Shown here piece by piece: positions 9,905-17,241 of a stretch of DNA of 40,563 nt. The DNA is from a virus. The notes below the pieces were generated by a model. That model worked only from the letters and a program-made list of their open reading frames with translations, did no database searches and had not been told where the DNA came from. Position 1 is the first letter of the stretch, and every line of letters begins with the position of its first letter. A program made the translations under genes and the position numbers. Location: IMG/VR virus record IMGVR_UViG_3300032246_001241, positions 1-40,563 of that record; one strand, 5' to 3'.

Positions 9905-12900
9905 TATTTAACTGCTTTCAATCCTAGTTTTGTAATTTCTGCATTTAGAGCAGAATTAATTTTACCTACATCTCCAGTAGCCAAAACTTTTTGTCCTGCA
10001 ACAGTGTTAGATATGATAGCGTAAGCAATTGCCTTATTTGTGTTTTCCGCAATAAGTGATCCATAACCATCAAATTTAGCTGCAGTCTCACCCATCTTAA
10101 CGGCTGCATCAAAAACTTGAGTGCTGGCAGTTTTAAGAGCTTTTTTTCCTTCGGTGTCACTTACACTAGCTGCATCAACAATTTTATTGTCAGTTGTAGT
10201 TTTTGTTGCTCCGGCGATATCAAGTATTCTTTTCATGCCACCTTTGTCTTTTACAAAATCTTTAGCACTTACTTTTTTGCCATCAACTTCTATTTGTAAT
10301 TTATCAAGAAACGCGTCAAAAGCTGCTTGACTAAAATACTGTCCGGCTACGTTATAACCTTCTTGCGTTGCACCTTCCTTACCATATTTCATAATACTGC
10401 CGTATAGAGGATTTTTATCTTTTTTATAACTATCTAATTGCGAAGCAGTGTATGTTTTACCCAAATAGAAACGAGTTTTCATTATTTCCCTACTTATTGT
10501 TCCGCCTACAACACCTGTTGCTGCTTGAGCAAGAGCACTTATTGAGTTTGCAGCATTATTTTGACCGGTAATTCCTTTAAAGTCTACCTTTCCATTTCCA
10601 GGATTATATTTATAATCTTTGCCTCCTACACTTGTGAGCAGTTCACCAAGACCTACTTTTGCAGCTTCGGCATCTTTTTTAGGAATTTTTATAGCGTTAA
10701 TTTCACTTAGTGCATAAGCTTCACCTCTACCACCTAAACCTCGAGCTATATCTTCATATTTAGAGTTTTTTGTGGTATCTCTATAAGTATTTGACGTGGC
10801 AGAAGTTGCAGGATTAAGTCCTCCATTATCTGTAGGAACTGGAATTTCTTTTGTTGCGGCTGTAGTAACAACTTTCAAAAGAGCTTTATAGGAATCGCTA
10901 GTTATTTTACCTTTATCGTTATAAACCAATGTTTTTTGAATATCTTTTATAGCATCTTTTCCAATTATTCCTTGGAATGTGTCTTTTAATCCAGCTAATA
11001 CGCTCTTTTGAGATCCTTTTGTAATACTAGCAAGGGATCCAAGTGCTCCTGCAATAGAATCAGTACCTAGAGTTGTCTTTTCACTGATTTTAGAGACAGA
11101 ACTTAGTACGTCCCTATCAATATATTTACTTTTAGAAAAATCATAAGCTCGCTTATTAGTTAGTGCAAATGCTTCTAGTGCTTTTTGACCTTCATCTTGA
11201 CCAAGAGCGCTACCCTGAGCTACCCTAGCAAATTGACCTGAAGCCAACGCCTCTGCCGCAAATTTATTACCTACAAAGCCAGCCTGAGCAGCTTTAGCAC
11301 CAAAATCTTGAATTTCATTTAAATTCTCAACTGCCATATTTGCAGTTACGATCCTAAATTCTTTAATTCCTTTGGCACGTTCAGCTTCCGCAGCCATAAT
11401 TCCGTCAACAATGGTTCCACCAATAGATAGCAGACCACCAACAACCATACCGCCAGGTCCAAACATGGATGCAACTCCACCAAGCGCTTGAGTGGCCATA
11501 CCAACGGGACCCATGGTACCAGTACCCATGCCAACTAAACCGCTCACTGCCATGGCTCCCATACCCACTCCACCGGCAACTGCACCTTTACCCATGCCGC
11601 TAAACAAACCTTTTATACCGGCTCCAGCAGCTTTAAGTCCAGACTTACCTCCGGTAAGTACTAAGTTAGGGTTAGCTCCACCTTTAAACCCAGGTTGGCC
11701 ATAAGCACCAGCATCATTCATATTTACAAATGGAGCTTTGTATGAACCGTTTTCAAATCCGGTTCCATTTAAAAGTTCTTGGTTGGTTATAGTTCCACTA
11801 CTTCTCATAGCTTCTCTATTTATTTTCAACTGAGCAGTCAATTGCTTCAGTTGCTCTTTTTCCATGCCTTGTCTCTCAGCAAGAACAACTATTCTGTCAG
11901 AAAGTTGCTTGGCTTGAGCAGCATCTAGCTGCATTAGATGAGTACTCTCTTGAGTCTGCTCATTAAATAGGGTTGCAGTTCTAGAGTTAGAAATCATTTG
12001 AAGTTCCAGCTGAGCTAAACGATCTTTAGCAAAACCAGCTTCTCTACCCATTGCCAAAAGTTTTTGATTGTTAGCTGTTGCAGAAGCTCTTTTAACTTTT
12101 TGCCAGAATGTCTCTCCTGCTTGTCCAGCAAGCTTCATTTCTCGACCAAACGCTTGATGCGCTTGCTGAGCAGCTCTGGCTTTCATGACAGAGACTCCCA
12201 TAATGTTGGCGGCTTTAGCTAGATACCCTAAAAGAATTTCAAGACCTTTTTTAGCTAATAAAAATACTGCACCAAGAGCAAGCATAGGTCCATGTAAAGC
12301 TCCAAGGAATCCTAGTATTGTTTTTACAATAGGTGAATTTACAAAATTAGCAAATGCATCAAAAATTACTCTAAGAGAGTTAAAGAATGAATTAAGTGTA
12401 CCTTGATCACCAAAAGCAGCCAAAATCTTTGCCATGTCAACTAAAATGGTTGCAATTTGCGTACCTACTGCTTGACCATTTTCAAGAATTTCTTTTACAT
12501 AAGGGACAGCTTCCTGTAGTATATCCCAGAATGCTTTTGTATCTTTACTCCCAGCTAGATCTACAAAAATACCAAGAAATTTACCAATGGTAGTTAAAGC
12601 GGCTACAGCACCCTTAGTAGATCTTTCAAGCCAAGTACCAAATGATTTACTTCCAGTAAATTTTTCAAATCCCTGAGTTACCCTGTCAATAAAATCAAGT
12701 AAAACTCCACCAGCACCACTCTTAGGACCGCTAGGAAAAGTTGCTTTAATAATATTTTTTATTCCATCAAATACCGTGCTAAATGCTTTTCCAAGACGTG
12801 CAGCTACATCTCCAGCAAGAGCAAACATTCTCTGAAGGCTGCCAGTAAAACTGCCCACTTTAACTTTTTTATCAAGATTTGCAAGATATTTATCTACCCA

Positions 12901-14094
12901 GTCAGCAAAAACTTTTGTGATCGGAGCCGAAGCATGAAGAAGAGTAATAAGAATGCCAAAAGATGATTTTAAAGCTCCACCAAAACTTTTAATAATTCCA
13001 GTAGAACTTTTAAAGAAACCAGCTAGTTGCTGTAGATTTTGAGGATTTTTAAATGCACTTGCAAAAGTCTTAGTTGCATCTCCCATTGCAGATGCAACCT
13101 GCTTTAATCCAGTTTTAAATATCGGGAAACCATATTTCATAACTGTATTAATTGCGTCTGTAAGTTTAGGTATAAATCCTTCAGCAACTTCTTTTTTAAG
13201 TTGCTGCATTTGCGGTCTAAGAGCAACTACAAACTTTACAAATTCTAGTTGTACATCGGATAGAGCTGCCAAAGGTTGGTATGCATTTGTAGCTGTAATA
13301 CCTTTTTTAACAGCGCGGAAAGATTCTTCGCTCTTGTGCTTAGTCTCACGAAGATTTAGGTCTGCTTGTTTAAAAGCAAGTTCTGTTTGACGACGTAAAC
13401 GGTTATCTGGCGGAAGATCCTGAACACGTGCTAACGCTTCACGTGCAGATTCAAGTTTGAGGGCGGCGTCTTCCTGAGACAAAGCAGCTTCTTCAGCGGC
13501 AAACTTTAACCCAATATATTCTTGGGCAGCAGCACGGAAAGTATCATTTAAGGCAGTTTGAGACTGCCAGACTGTATTAATTGCATTGGAAACACCTGCC
13601 ATAGCAACTTTTACGCCGACAAATCCAACCCCAACCGAAGCCATAGCACCACCAAGTGCTACTGCTGCAGGAGCTGCGGCTCCAAGTACTCCTACAACAG
13701 ATAAAAGACCTCCAGCTAGATCTCCAATGGTTCCGGCTATAGTTCCAAAAGCTGCTTGCATTTTAAGCCCAGTACGCTGCAGTTTCATAAAACGATCTGC
13801 TGCCATTTCAGCAGGGCCTTTAATCTTATTCAAAGATGAAGAAGCAACGTTTATGGCTCGATTAAGTTGAAAAAATTGATTTTCACCTTTTTCTACACCG
13901 CGAAGAACACCAACTTCAAAACCTTTTCTAAAGTTTTCAGAAAATTTCCTAGTTATGTCTTCTTTAAAAAGTTTGTCATAACCACGACCAGTTTGTTGCA
14001 ACCTTCTTCTAAATGCTTCAAGCTGCACATCAGCTTTTTTAGTATTGGCTCCTACTTCAATTTCGGCTTCACCGATTTTATTTACACCAACCAT
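9904..14094 (-). CDS. Tape measure protein
   Basis: 1396 aa. It sits immediately after the tail chaperone genes and has a perfect AAGGAGGTGA ribosome site 9 nt before its ATG. Composition is typical of tape measures: an N-terminal helical region rich in Lys, Arg and Gln, a hydrophobic Ala/Gly/Val block at residues about 115-170, a coiled-coil-like stretch at about 195-260 (AAEEAALSQEDAALKLESAR), several hydrophobic segments in the middle (about 540-640), and a long Gly/Met-rich hydrophobic block near 855-945. The C-terminal 350 residues are Lys/Thr-rich and presumably partly processed or DNA-proximal. Using about 0.15 nm per residue, the tail would be about 200 nm long. The protein sets tail length and is ejected at infection. 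No lysozyme or peptidase motif was recognised within it. Confidence 0.93.
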   Translation of the reverse strand: MVGVNKIGEAEIEVGANTKKADVQLEAFRRRLQQTGRGYDKLFKEDITRKFSENFRKGFEVGVLRGVEKGENQFFQLNRAINVASSSLNKIKGPAEMAADRFMKLQRTGLKMQAAFGTIAGTIGDLAGGLLSVVGVLGAAAPAAVALGGAMASVGVGFVGVKVAMAGVSNAINTVWQSQTALNDTFRAAAQEYIGLKFAAEEAALSQEDAALKLESAREALARVQDLPPDNRLRRQTELAFKQADLNLRETKHKSEESFRAVKKGITATNAYQPLAALSDVQLEFVKFVVALRPQMQQLKKEVAEGFIPKLTDAINTVMKYGFPIFKTGLKQVASAMGDATKTFASAFKNPQNLQQLAGFFKSSTGIIKSFGGALKSSFGILITLLHASAPITKVFADWVDKYLANLDKKVKVGSFTGSLQRMFALAGDVAARLGKAFSTVFDGIKNIIKATFPSGPKSGAGGVLLDFIDRVTQGFEKFTGSKSFGTWLERSTKGAVAALTTIGKFLGIFVDLAGSKDTKAFWDILQEAVPYVKEILENGQAVGTQIATILVDMAKILAAFGDQGTLNSFFNSLRVIFDAFANFVNSPIVKTILGFLGALHGPMLALGAVFLLAKKGLEILLGYLAKAANIMGVSVMKARAAQQAHQAFGREMKLAGQAGETFWQKVKRASATANNQKLLAMGREAGFAKDRLAQLELQMISNSRTATLFNEQTQESTHLMQLDAAQAKQLSDRIVVLAERQGMEKEQLKQLTAQLKINREAMRSSGTITNQELLNGTGFENGSYKAPFVNMNDAGAYGQPGFKGGANPNLVLTGGKSGLKAAGAGIKGLFSGMGKGAVAGGVGMGAMAVSGLVGMGTGTMGPVGMATQALGGVASMFGPGGMVVGGLLSIGGTIVDGIMAAEAERAKGIKEFRIVTANMAVENLNEIQDFGAKAAQAGFVGNKFAAEALASGQFARVAQGSALGQDEGQKALEAFALTNKRAYDFSKSKYIDRDVLSSVSKISEKTTLGTDSIAGALGSLASITKGSQKSVLAGLKDTFQGIIGKDAIKDIQKTLVYNDKGKITSDSYKALLKVVTTAATKEIPVPTDNGGLNPATSATSNTYRDTTKNSKYEDIARGLGGRGEAYALSEINAIKIPKKDAEAAKVGLGELLTSVGGKDYKYNPGNGKVDFKGITGQNNAANSISALAQAATGVVGGTISREIMKTRFYLGKTYTASQLDSYKKDKNPLYGSIMKYGKEGATQEGYNVAGQYFSQAAFDAFLDKLQIEVDGKKVSAKDFVKDKGGMKRILDIAGATKTTTDNKIVDAASVSDTEGKKALKTASTQVFDAAVKMGETAAKFDGYGSLIAENTNKAIAYAIISNTVAGQKVLATGDVGKINSALNAEITKLGLKAVK

Positions 14095-14103
14095 GGCTAT
14101 GAC

Positions 14104-14113
14104 TCACCTCCTT
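14104..14113 (-). promoter_or_regulatory. Perfect Shine-Dalgarno of the tape measure gene
   Basis: AAGGAGGTGA on the minus strand, complementary over 10 nt to the usual anti-Shine-Dalgarno end of 16S rRNA, 9 nt before ATG 14094. It lies in the 26-nt gap after the chaperone stop and fixes the start. Confidence 0.85.
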
Positions 14114-14120
14114 CTTACAA

Positions 14121-14579
14121 TTAACCCATCGGCTCATCAAGAAGCCTTCCAAAAGGAAGTTCTCCGTCAAATACCGGGGTAGGTTCAATATATGGTTTTA
14201 CCGAAGCTTTTCTCGGATTGAAAGGCTCGATAATCTCTTCGGGCTCGAGAGCTTCCTCTGGAGCCTCTAGTGTACTTATGTCATCGAAATCAGGACTAAT
14301 TTCATCTTGACTTAGATACTTATACTCAGATCCATACAAAGAATCATAAATATTCTTTCTAAAGTTATCCTTGTAAATTGGCTCATATTCGCCAGAGTAT
14401 CTGAAGTCTTCTTCGAGGAAATAGTGAAGGACGTCAAGCATGTCACATGCTTCCATACTTGCAAGTTGCAGCCCGCTCACTAGTGCCTTTCCGTTGACGT
14501 ACGGCCAGAGATCAATCCCCCAACTTAGGAGACTGATGGCCGCTCTGTAGGGCGGCTTGAATACTCCTCGATGAGCCAC
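14121..14579 (-). CDS. Tail assembly chaperone, T portion (probably reached by -1 frameshift)
   Basis: 152 codons from a GTG at 14579. The frame is -1 relative to the preceding gene and overlaps it by 55 nt. This is the classic arrangement of lambda gpG/gpGT-type chaperones, in which a fraction of ribosomes shift to make a fusion. The N-terminal third is hydrophobic (AAISLLSWGIDLWPYVNG), then comes a helical acidic region (MEACDMLDVLHYFLEEDFRY), and the C-terminus is rich in Pro and Glu. The GTG has only a weak GAGA element upstream, so independent initiation is possible but unconvincing. The -1 frame carries a TGA at 14603-14601, so any shift must occur between 14600 and 14525. The position directly before the tape measure supports the role of holding the tape measure soluble during tail assembly. 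Confidence 0.75.
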   Translation of the reverse strand: MAHRGVFKPPYRAAISLLSWGIDLWPYVNGKALVSGLQLASMEACDMLDVLHYFLEEDFRYSGEYEPIYKDNFRKNIYDSLYGSEYKYLSQDEISPDFDDISTLEAPEEALEPEEIIEPFNPRKASVKPYIEPTPVFDGELPFGRLLDEPMG

Positions 14580-14600
14580 GAAGTGATCTCGGATAGAGTT
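14525..14600 (-). other. Window in which the chaperone -1 frameshift must occur
   Basis: The upstream stop in the -1 frame (14603-14601) and the zero-frame TAA (14527-14525) bound the shift. I found no standard X-XXY-YYZ heptamer in zero frame here. The GC-rich stretch around CGC CCT ACA near the end of the window is the least unlikely place. Confidence 0.4.
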
Positions 14601-14863
14601 TCAACTGAGACAATTTTTTCTGGATCTTCTTGCAGAGTCAAGAATCTTTCGTAGCTCTCTTTCAAAAGAACTTTAGCGAAAAATAGAGTAACTGCATCTG
14701 CATTTCGAGTAGCGTTATCGGATGAGCTAGCTGAGATAAGCTCCAGCATAGTTTTGCCTTGAATTTGCTTTACACATTGAAATTCCTGGCCATGTAGTTT
14801 GAACGAGATTGGTTCAGCATTTGGGTCCTGATCACCAGTACCAAAGTCTTTAAATCGAGTCAT
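14525..14863 (-). CDS. Tail assembly chaperone, G portion
   Basis: 112 aa, ATG start with AAGGATAACAA upstream. The pattern 'ISFKLHGQEFQCVKQIQGKTMLELI' at residues 19-44 followed by a helical region ('AVTLFFAKVLLKESYERFLTLQEDP') and a C-terminal 'ETLSEITSWLIEEY' is characteristic of actinophage tail assembly chaperones (the mycobacteriophage Gp24/25-type family). It lies two genes before the tape measure and overlaps the T-portion frame by 55 nt. It should bind the tape measure and tail tube subunits in the cytoplasm and be absent from virions. Confidence 0.88.
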   Translation of the reverse strand: MTRFKDFGTGDQDPNAEPISFKLHGQEFQCVKQIQGKTMLELISASSSDNATRNADAVTLFFAKVLLKESYERFLTLQEDPEKIVSVETLSEITSWLIEEYSSRPTERPSVS

Positions 14864-14885
14864 TTGTTATCCTTAGTTTGTATTG

Positions 14886-14917
14886 AATACTTGCGTATTT
14901 ATAGCTATTTAGCTATA
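14886..14917 (-). other. Two small adjacent hairpins before the chaperone gene
   Basis: Minus-strand TATAGCT-AAAT-AGCTATA (14917-14900, 7-bp stem overlapping the preceding stop codon) is followed at once by AATAC-GCAA-GTATT (14899-14886, 5-bp stem with a GNRA-type GCAA loop). No U-tract follows, so a simple terminator is unlikely. Confidence 0.35.
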
Positions 14918-15307
14918 GAATAAGTATAAATTATCTGTTAGATACCTATTTGGCTTGGTACCAGGATGATTGACTCTCTTTCTGTAAACAAAGACCGCAC
15001 CTTGCCTAAACTTCAAATAAGATTTTCTTTTTGGATCTATTACGTGTCGTTTTGTACCCTCATGGTGCATAAGAGCATATTTAACTGCCGATCCTATATA
15101 CATGTGTTGACCGTTAGCAGTTCTACTGTGACCATAAACTCGTATGGAGTTTCTAAGTCTTCCGGTTCTAACTCCAACCTGTCTTTTAGCTGCAACTTGA
15201 ACTCTTTTAGCTCTTCTTGAAAGTTCTCTCCCCACATCTTCTCTAGGGGAGTTTAAAAGATTATTTATTTTATTGTGATTTAGAGTCACTTTTATGGTTT
15301 TAGCCAT
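14909..15307 (-). CDS. HK97 gp10-like head-tail joining / tail completion protein
   Basis: 132 aa from ATG 15307, whose A is the last base of the upstream stop (TAATG), giving MAKTIKVTL. The frame is open further upstream to an ATG at 15448, but that extension lies wholly inside the preceding gene and has improbable Trp/Arg-rich composition, so I reject it. The protein is small and basic. The central pattern 'VGVRTGRLRNSIRVYGH...MYIGSAVKYALMHHEGTKRHVI' is the hallmark of the HK97 gp10 family: a TGRLRNSI segment, then an xGxxxxYAxxxHEGT segment. Members act at the head-tail interface or in tail completion. The gene lies between the terminator candidate and the chaperones, as expected. Confidence 0.85.
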   Translation of the reverse strand: MAKTIKVTLNHNKINNLLNSPREDVGRELSRRAKRVQVAAKRQVGVRTGRLRNSIRVYGHSRTANGQHMYIGSAVKYALMHHEGTKRHVIDPKRKSYLKFRQGAVFVYRKRVNHPGTKPNRYLTDNLYLFYS

Positions 15308-15810
15308 TATGGAACCGCCAGAGTTAGCTCCATAGTTACAACTTGAAAACCGCCTTCTATGTCGCCAGCTTCTACGGTAGCCATAACACCTAGCCCAAAG
15401 ATACCATCCCACATATCGAATGACTTCATAGAAGCCATTAATACCCAAGCATCAACCGCTGACAAGGTAGCACCTTGTTGAATTTTTTCACCTGTAGGCG
15501 GACGTCCATTCATGCCAACAGTGGGAACTTCACGGGCAATACTAATATTTACAATAGCTGTACGAGGGACGTTACAACGTTGAGGGGTGCTTACTTGATC
15601 TCCAGGAGATCCTAAATACATTTGACTAAAAGAAACCACTACCTGATCGCAATCAATAGCTGGATTACCCATTGTCCAGTACCTACGCTGAGGCAGAGGA
15701 ACATTGTATGACTGAAAGACGGTTTCAACTTTTTCAAGAATTCCGTCCATCATATCCTTGAGGTTTAATGCATCCTCAGAAAAATCACCAATGTTCACTG
15801 CCACAGACAT
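15307..15810 (-). CDS. Probable tail terminator / minor head-tail protein
   Basis: 167 aa. ATG is preceded by GTAGG only a few bases away, 2 nt after the previous stop. The sequence begins with an acidic helix ('DFSEDALNLKDMMDGILEKVETVFQSYNVPLPQRRYW') and continues as a mixed alpha/beta protein ('CDQVVVSFSQMYLGSPGD', 'IVNISIAREVP', 'FQVVTMELTLAVP'). This length, order and location (after the connector, before the gp10-like gene) fit the actinophage tail terminator family, which caps the tail tube. I recognise the general pattern but no diagnostic residues, so the role rests mainly on gene order. Confidence 0.7.
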   Translation of the reverse strand: MSVAVNIGDFSEDALNLKDMMDGILEKVETVFQSYNVPLPQRRYWTMGNPAIDCDQVVVSFSQMYLGSPGDQVSTPQRCNVPRTAIVNISIAREVPTVGMNGRPPTGEKIQQGATLSAVDAWVLMASMKSFDMWDGIFGLGVMATVEAGDIEGGFQVVTMELTLAVP

Positions 15811-15812
15811 AC

Positions 15813-16031
15813 CTACTTAACTTCTGGAGTTTCTTCTGCAGCAACTTCAGCCTCAGGTTCTACAGTAACTTCAGGTTTAACTTCTTCAACCTTGGCTTCT
15901 ACCTTTTTTACGACTGGTTTTGCAGTAACTTTACTTTCCTCCACCACTTTGGCAGCAGAAACTGTAGCTACAATACCATTTTCATCAACTACAATCATAT
16001 CGGCAGCAGTGAAATTTGTTTGAGCTGACAT
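15813..16031 (-). CDS. Small Val/Glu/Lys-rich protein of unknown function
   Basis: 72 aa, ATG start with GAAAGAAGG 5 nt upstream. Residues 1-25 form a short beta-like segment ('FTAADMIVVDENGIVATV'), and the rest is low-complexity charged sequence with Val-Glu, Lys and Pro periodicity ('KKVEAKVEEVKPEV'). It lies in the operon between connector and terminator candidate with tight spacing. The composition recalls the acidic Pro-rich tract in the major capsid precursor, but I see no alignable similarity. It may be a structural accessory; no function can be assigned. Confidence 0.75.
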   Translation of the reverse strand: MSAQTNFTAADMIVVDENGIVATVSAAKVVEESKVTAKPVVKKVEAKVEEVKPEVTVEPEAEVAAEETPEVK

Positions 16032-16045
16032 TTTTACCTTCTTTC

Positions 16046-17158
16046 CTAGTTATTTAACTTGATCTGGAGGTTTCCAGTCTCAAGCTCAGATACGGTCGTA
16101 ATACCGGCTACGGTCTTAGTTGCGTACAGAGTCCACGTGCCTGGGTCAATAAAGCCCAACACTGATCTTGCATCATTGTATGTAACTGTAAATGACACAG
16201 AACTATTTGTGTTATTTACAACTATATTGCTAGATGCAATATCTAAACTTTTACTTCCACCGGCACTACGTATAGTGACTACTGGAGTCCAACCTGCTTC
16301 GGTAAAGAAGACAGAAACATCTGCTCCAGTTTTTCCAACAGATGTCCAAGTAGCTGAAGTATTTTGAACTACGGATATATCAAAATTAGAATTTTCAGTT
16401 AAGACGGCTGTCTTTGGAGTATAGCGTCTAGCTCTCGGAGCATCCGGACTAAATACACGAGCACGAGCGCGGGCTTTGTCTGGATTAACAGATTTTAAAA
16501 ATAAATCAATGACGTACACACCGGTACGAAGATCGTCAATAAAGTCTTGCGAGTCTAGAAGTGTATAAGAAACACCTTGACGAGAGATAGATGTAATACG
16601 CTGTGGAAGCATACAGTCATCGTCTCCAGCCCAAAGTTTAGCAAACTCCATAGCAAGAGTACGAGCAGCCATTTTTCCAGCCATAGGAATCGGAGACCCG
16701 TAGGTGTAGGTCACTTCAACGTTGCAAGGAGTCCATGGAATACCAGCGGCAGCTTGAATGGTAGAGTGATCTACAAGGTAGTAAAGATCTGGGCTAATGA
16801 TCTCACCGTTCATATTTCTAACGGTGTGAATCTTAGTTACAGGACGTCCGCGCAGTTTGATTCTTGATTCGGGAGAAAGACCGTCGGACACAAGTTCTGT
16901 GTATTCATTAAAGTCAGCTACAGGAATATTGTAGAGCTGACCAGTAATTAAAGTTCCATAATAGTTTCTAGAAGATGGTCCAAGGCGATAAGCTCGTTTA
17001 GCGCAAACGTAACGCTCAGTTACAGTTGTTTCACCAGTAAACTTACGGCCAGACATAGTCCACATCAAATATGATGCAGTCTGGCAAGCCTCCTGAGCGA
17101 ACTCAGTGTTTGCATATGATCCAAGCTCTTCTGGTTGGACCCATAGTGAAGTTCCCAT
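16046..17158 (-). CDS. Head-to-tail connector (adaptor) with extra C-terminal beta domain
   Basis: 370 aa with AGGAGATATACT before ATG. Residues 1-220 have the actinophage head-to-tail adaptor pattern: 'FAQEACQTASYLMWTMSGRKFTG', a 'VTERYVC' strand, 'IHTVRNMNGEIISPDLYYLVDHSTI', 'CNVEVTYTYGSPIP' and 'ARTLAMEFAKLWAGDDDCMLPQRITSISRQG'. This adaptor joins the portal to the tail. Residues about 260-370 form an additional beta-rich, Ig-like domain ('TWTSVGKTGADVSVFF', 'DARSVLGFIDPGTWTLYAT') that does not look like the repeat family in neighbouring genes. The fused domain is probably exposed at the neck. The connector call is fairly secure; the role of the C-terminal domain is not known. Confidence 0.85.
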   Translation of the reverse strand: MGTSLWVQPEELGSYANTEFAQEACQTASYLMWTMSGRKFTGETTVTERYVCAKRAYRLGPSSRNYYGTLITGQLYNIPVADFNEYTELVSDGLSPESRIKLRGRPVTKIHTVRNMNGEIISPDLYYLVDHSTIQAAAGIPWTPCNVEVTYTYGSPIPMAGKMAARTLAMEFAKLWAGDDDCMLPQRITSISRQGVSYTLLDSQDFIDDLRTGVYVIDLFLKSVNPDKARARARVFSPDAPRARRYTPKTAVLTENSNFDISVVQNTSATWTSVGKTGADVSVFFTEAGWTPVVTIRSAGGSKSLDIASSNIVVNNTNSSVSFTVTYNDARSVLGFIDPGTWTLYATKTVAGITTVSELETGNLQIKLNN

Positions 17159-17181
17159 AGTATATCTCCTAGATATGAATT

Positions 17182-17225
17182 AAGCGGCGTGCTGGCATGT
17201 CTCGCACACCAAGGCACGCCGCCTT
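17182..17225 (-). other. Long GC-rich stem-loop between tail-tube and connector genes
   Basis: On the minus strand GCGGCGTGC (plus a G-U and an A-U pair) pairs with GCACGCCGC across a 21-nt interior, which can itself fold as TGGTGT/ACA-TG-CCA. No U-tract follows (TTAATTCATATC). It stands out from the A+T-rich surroundings and fills most of the 83-nt gap. A processing, stabilising or attenuating mRNA element is more likely than a simple terminator. Confidence 0.6.
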
Positions 17226-17241
17226 CATCATTTAGTGGTTA

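Noticed and set aside
14614-14619. Six-A run (GAA AAA ATT) as the chaperone slippery site
   Set aside because: A -1 slip here meets an in-frame TGA at 14603-14601 within a few codons, so it cannot produce the G-T fusion.
14909-15448. Longer start (ATG 15448) for the gp10-like gene
   Set aside because: The extension lies wholly inside the upstream gene and has unlikely Trp/Arg/Tyr-rich composition. ATG 15307 in TAATG gives the expected family N-terminus.
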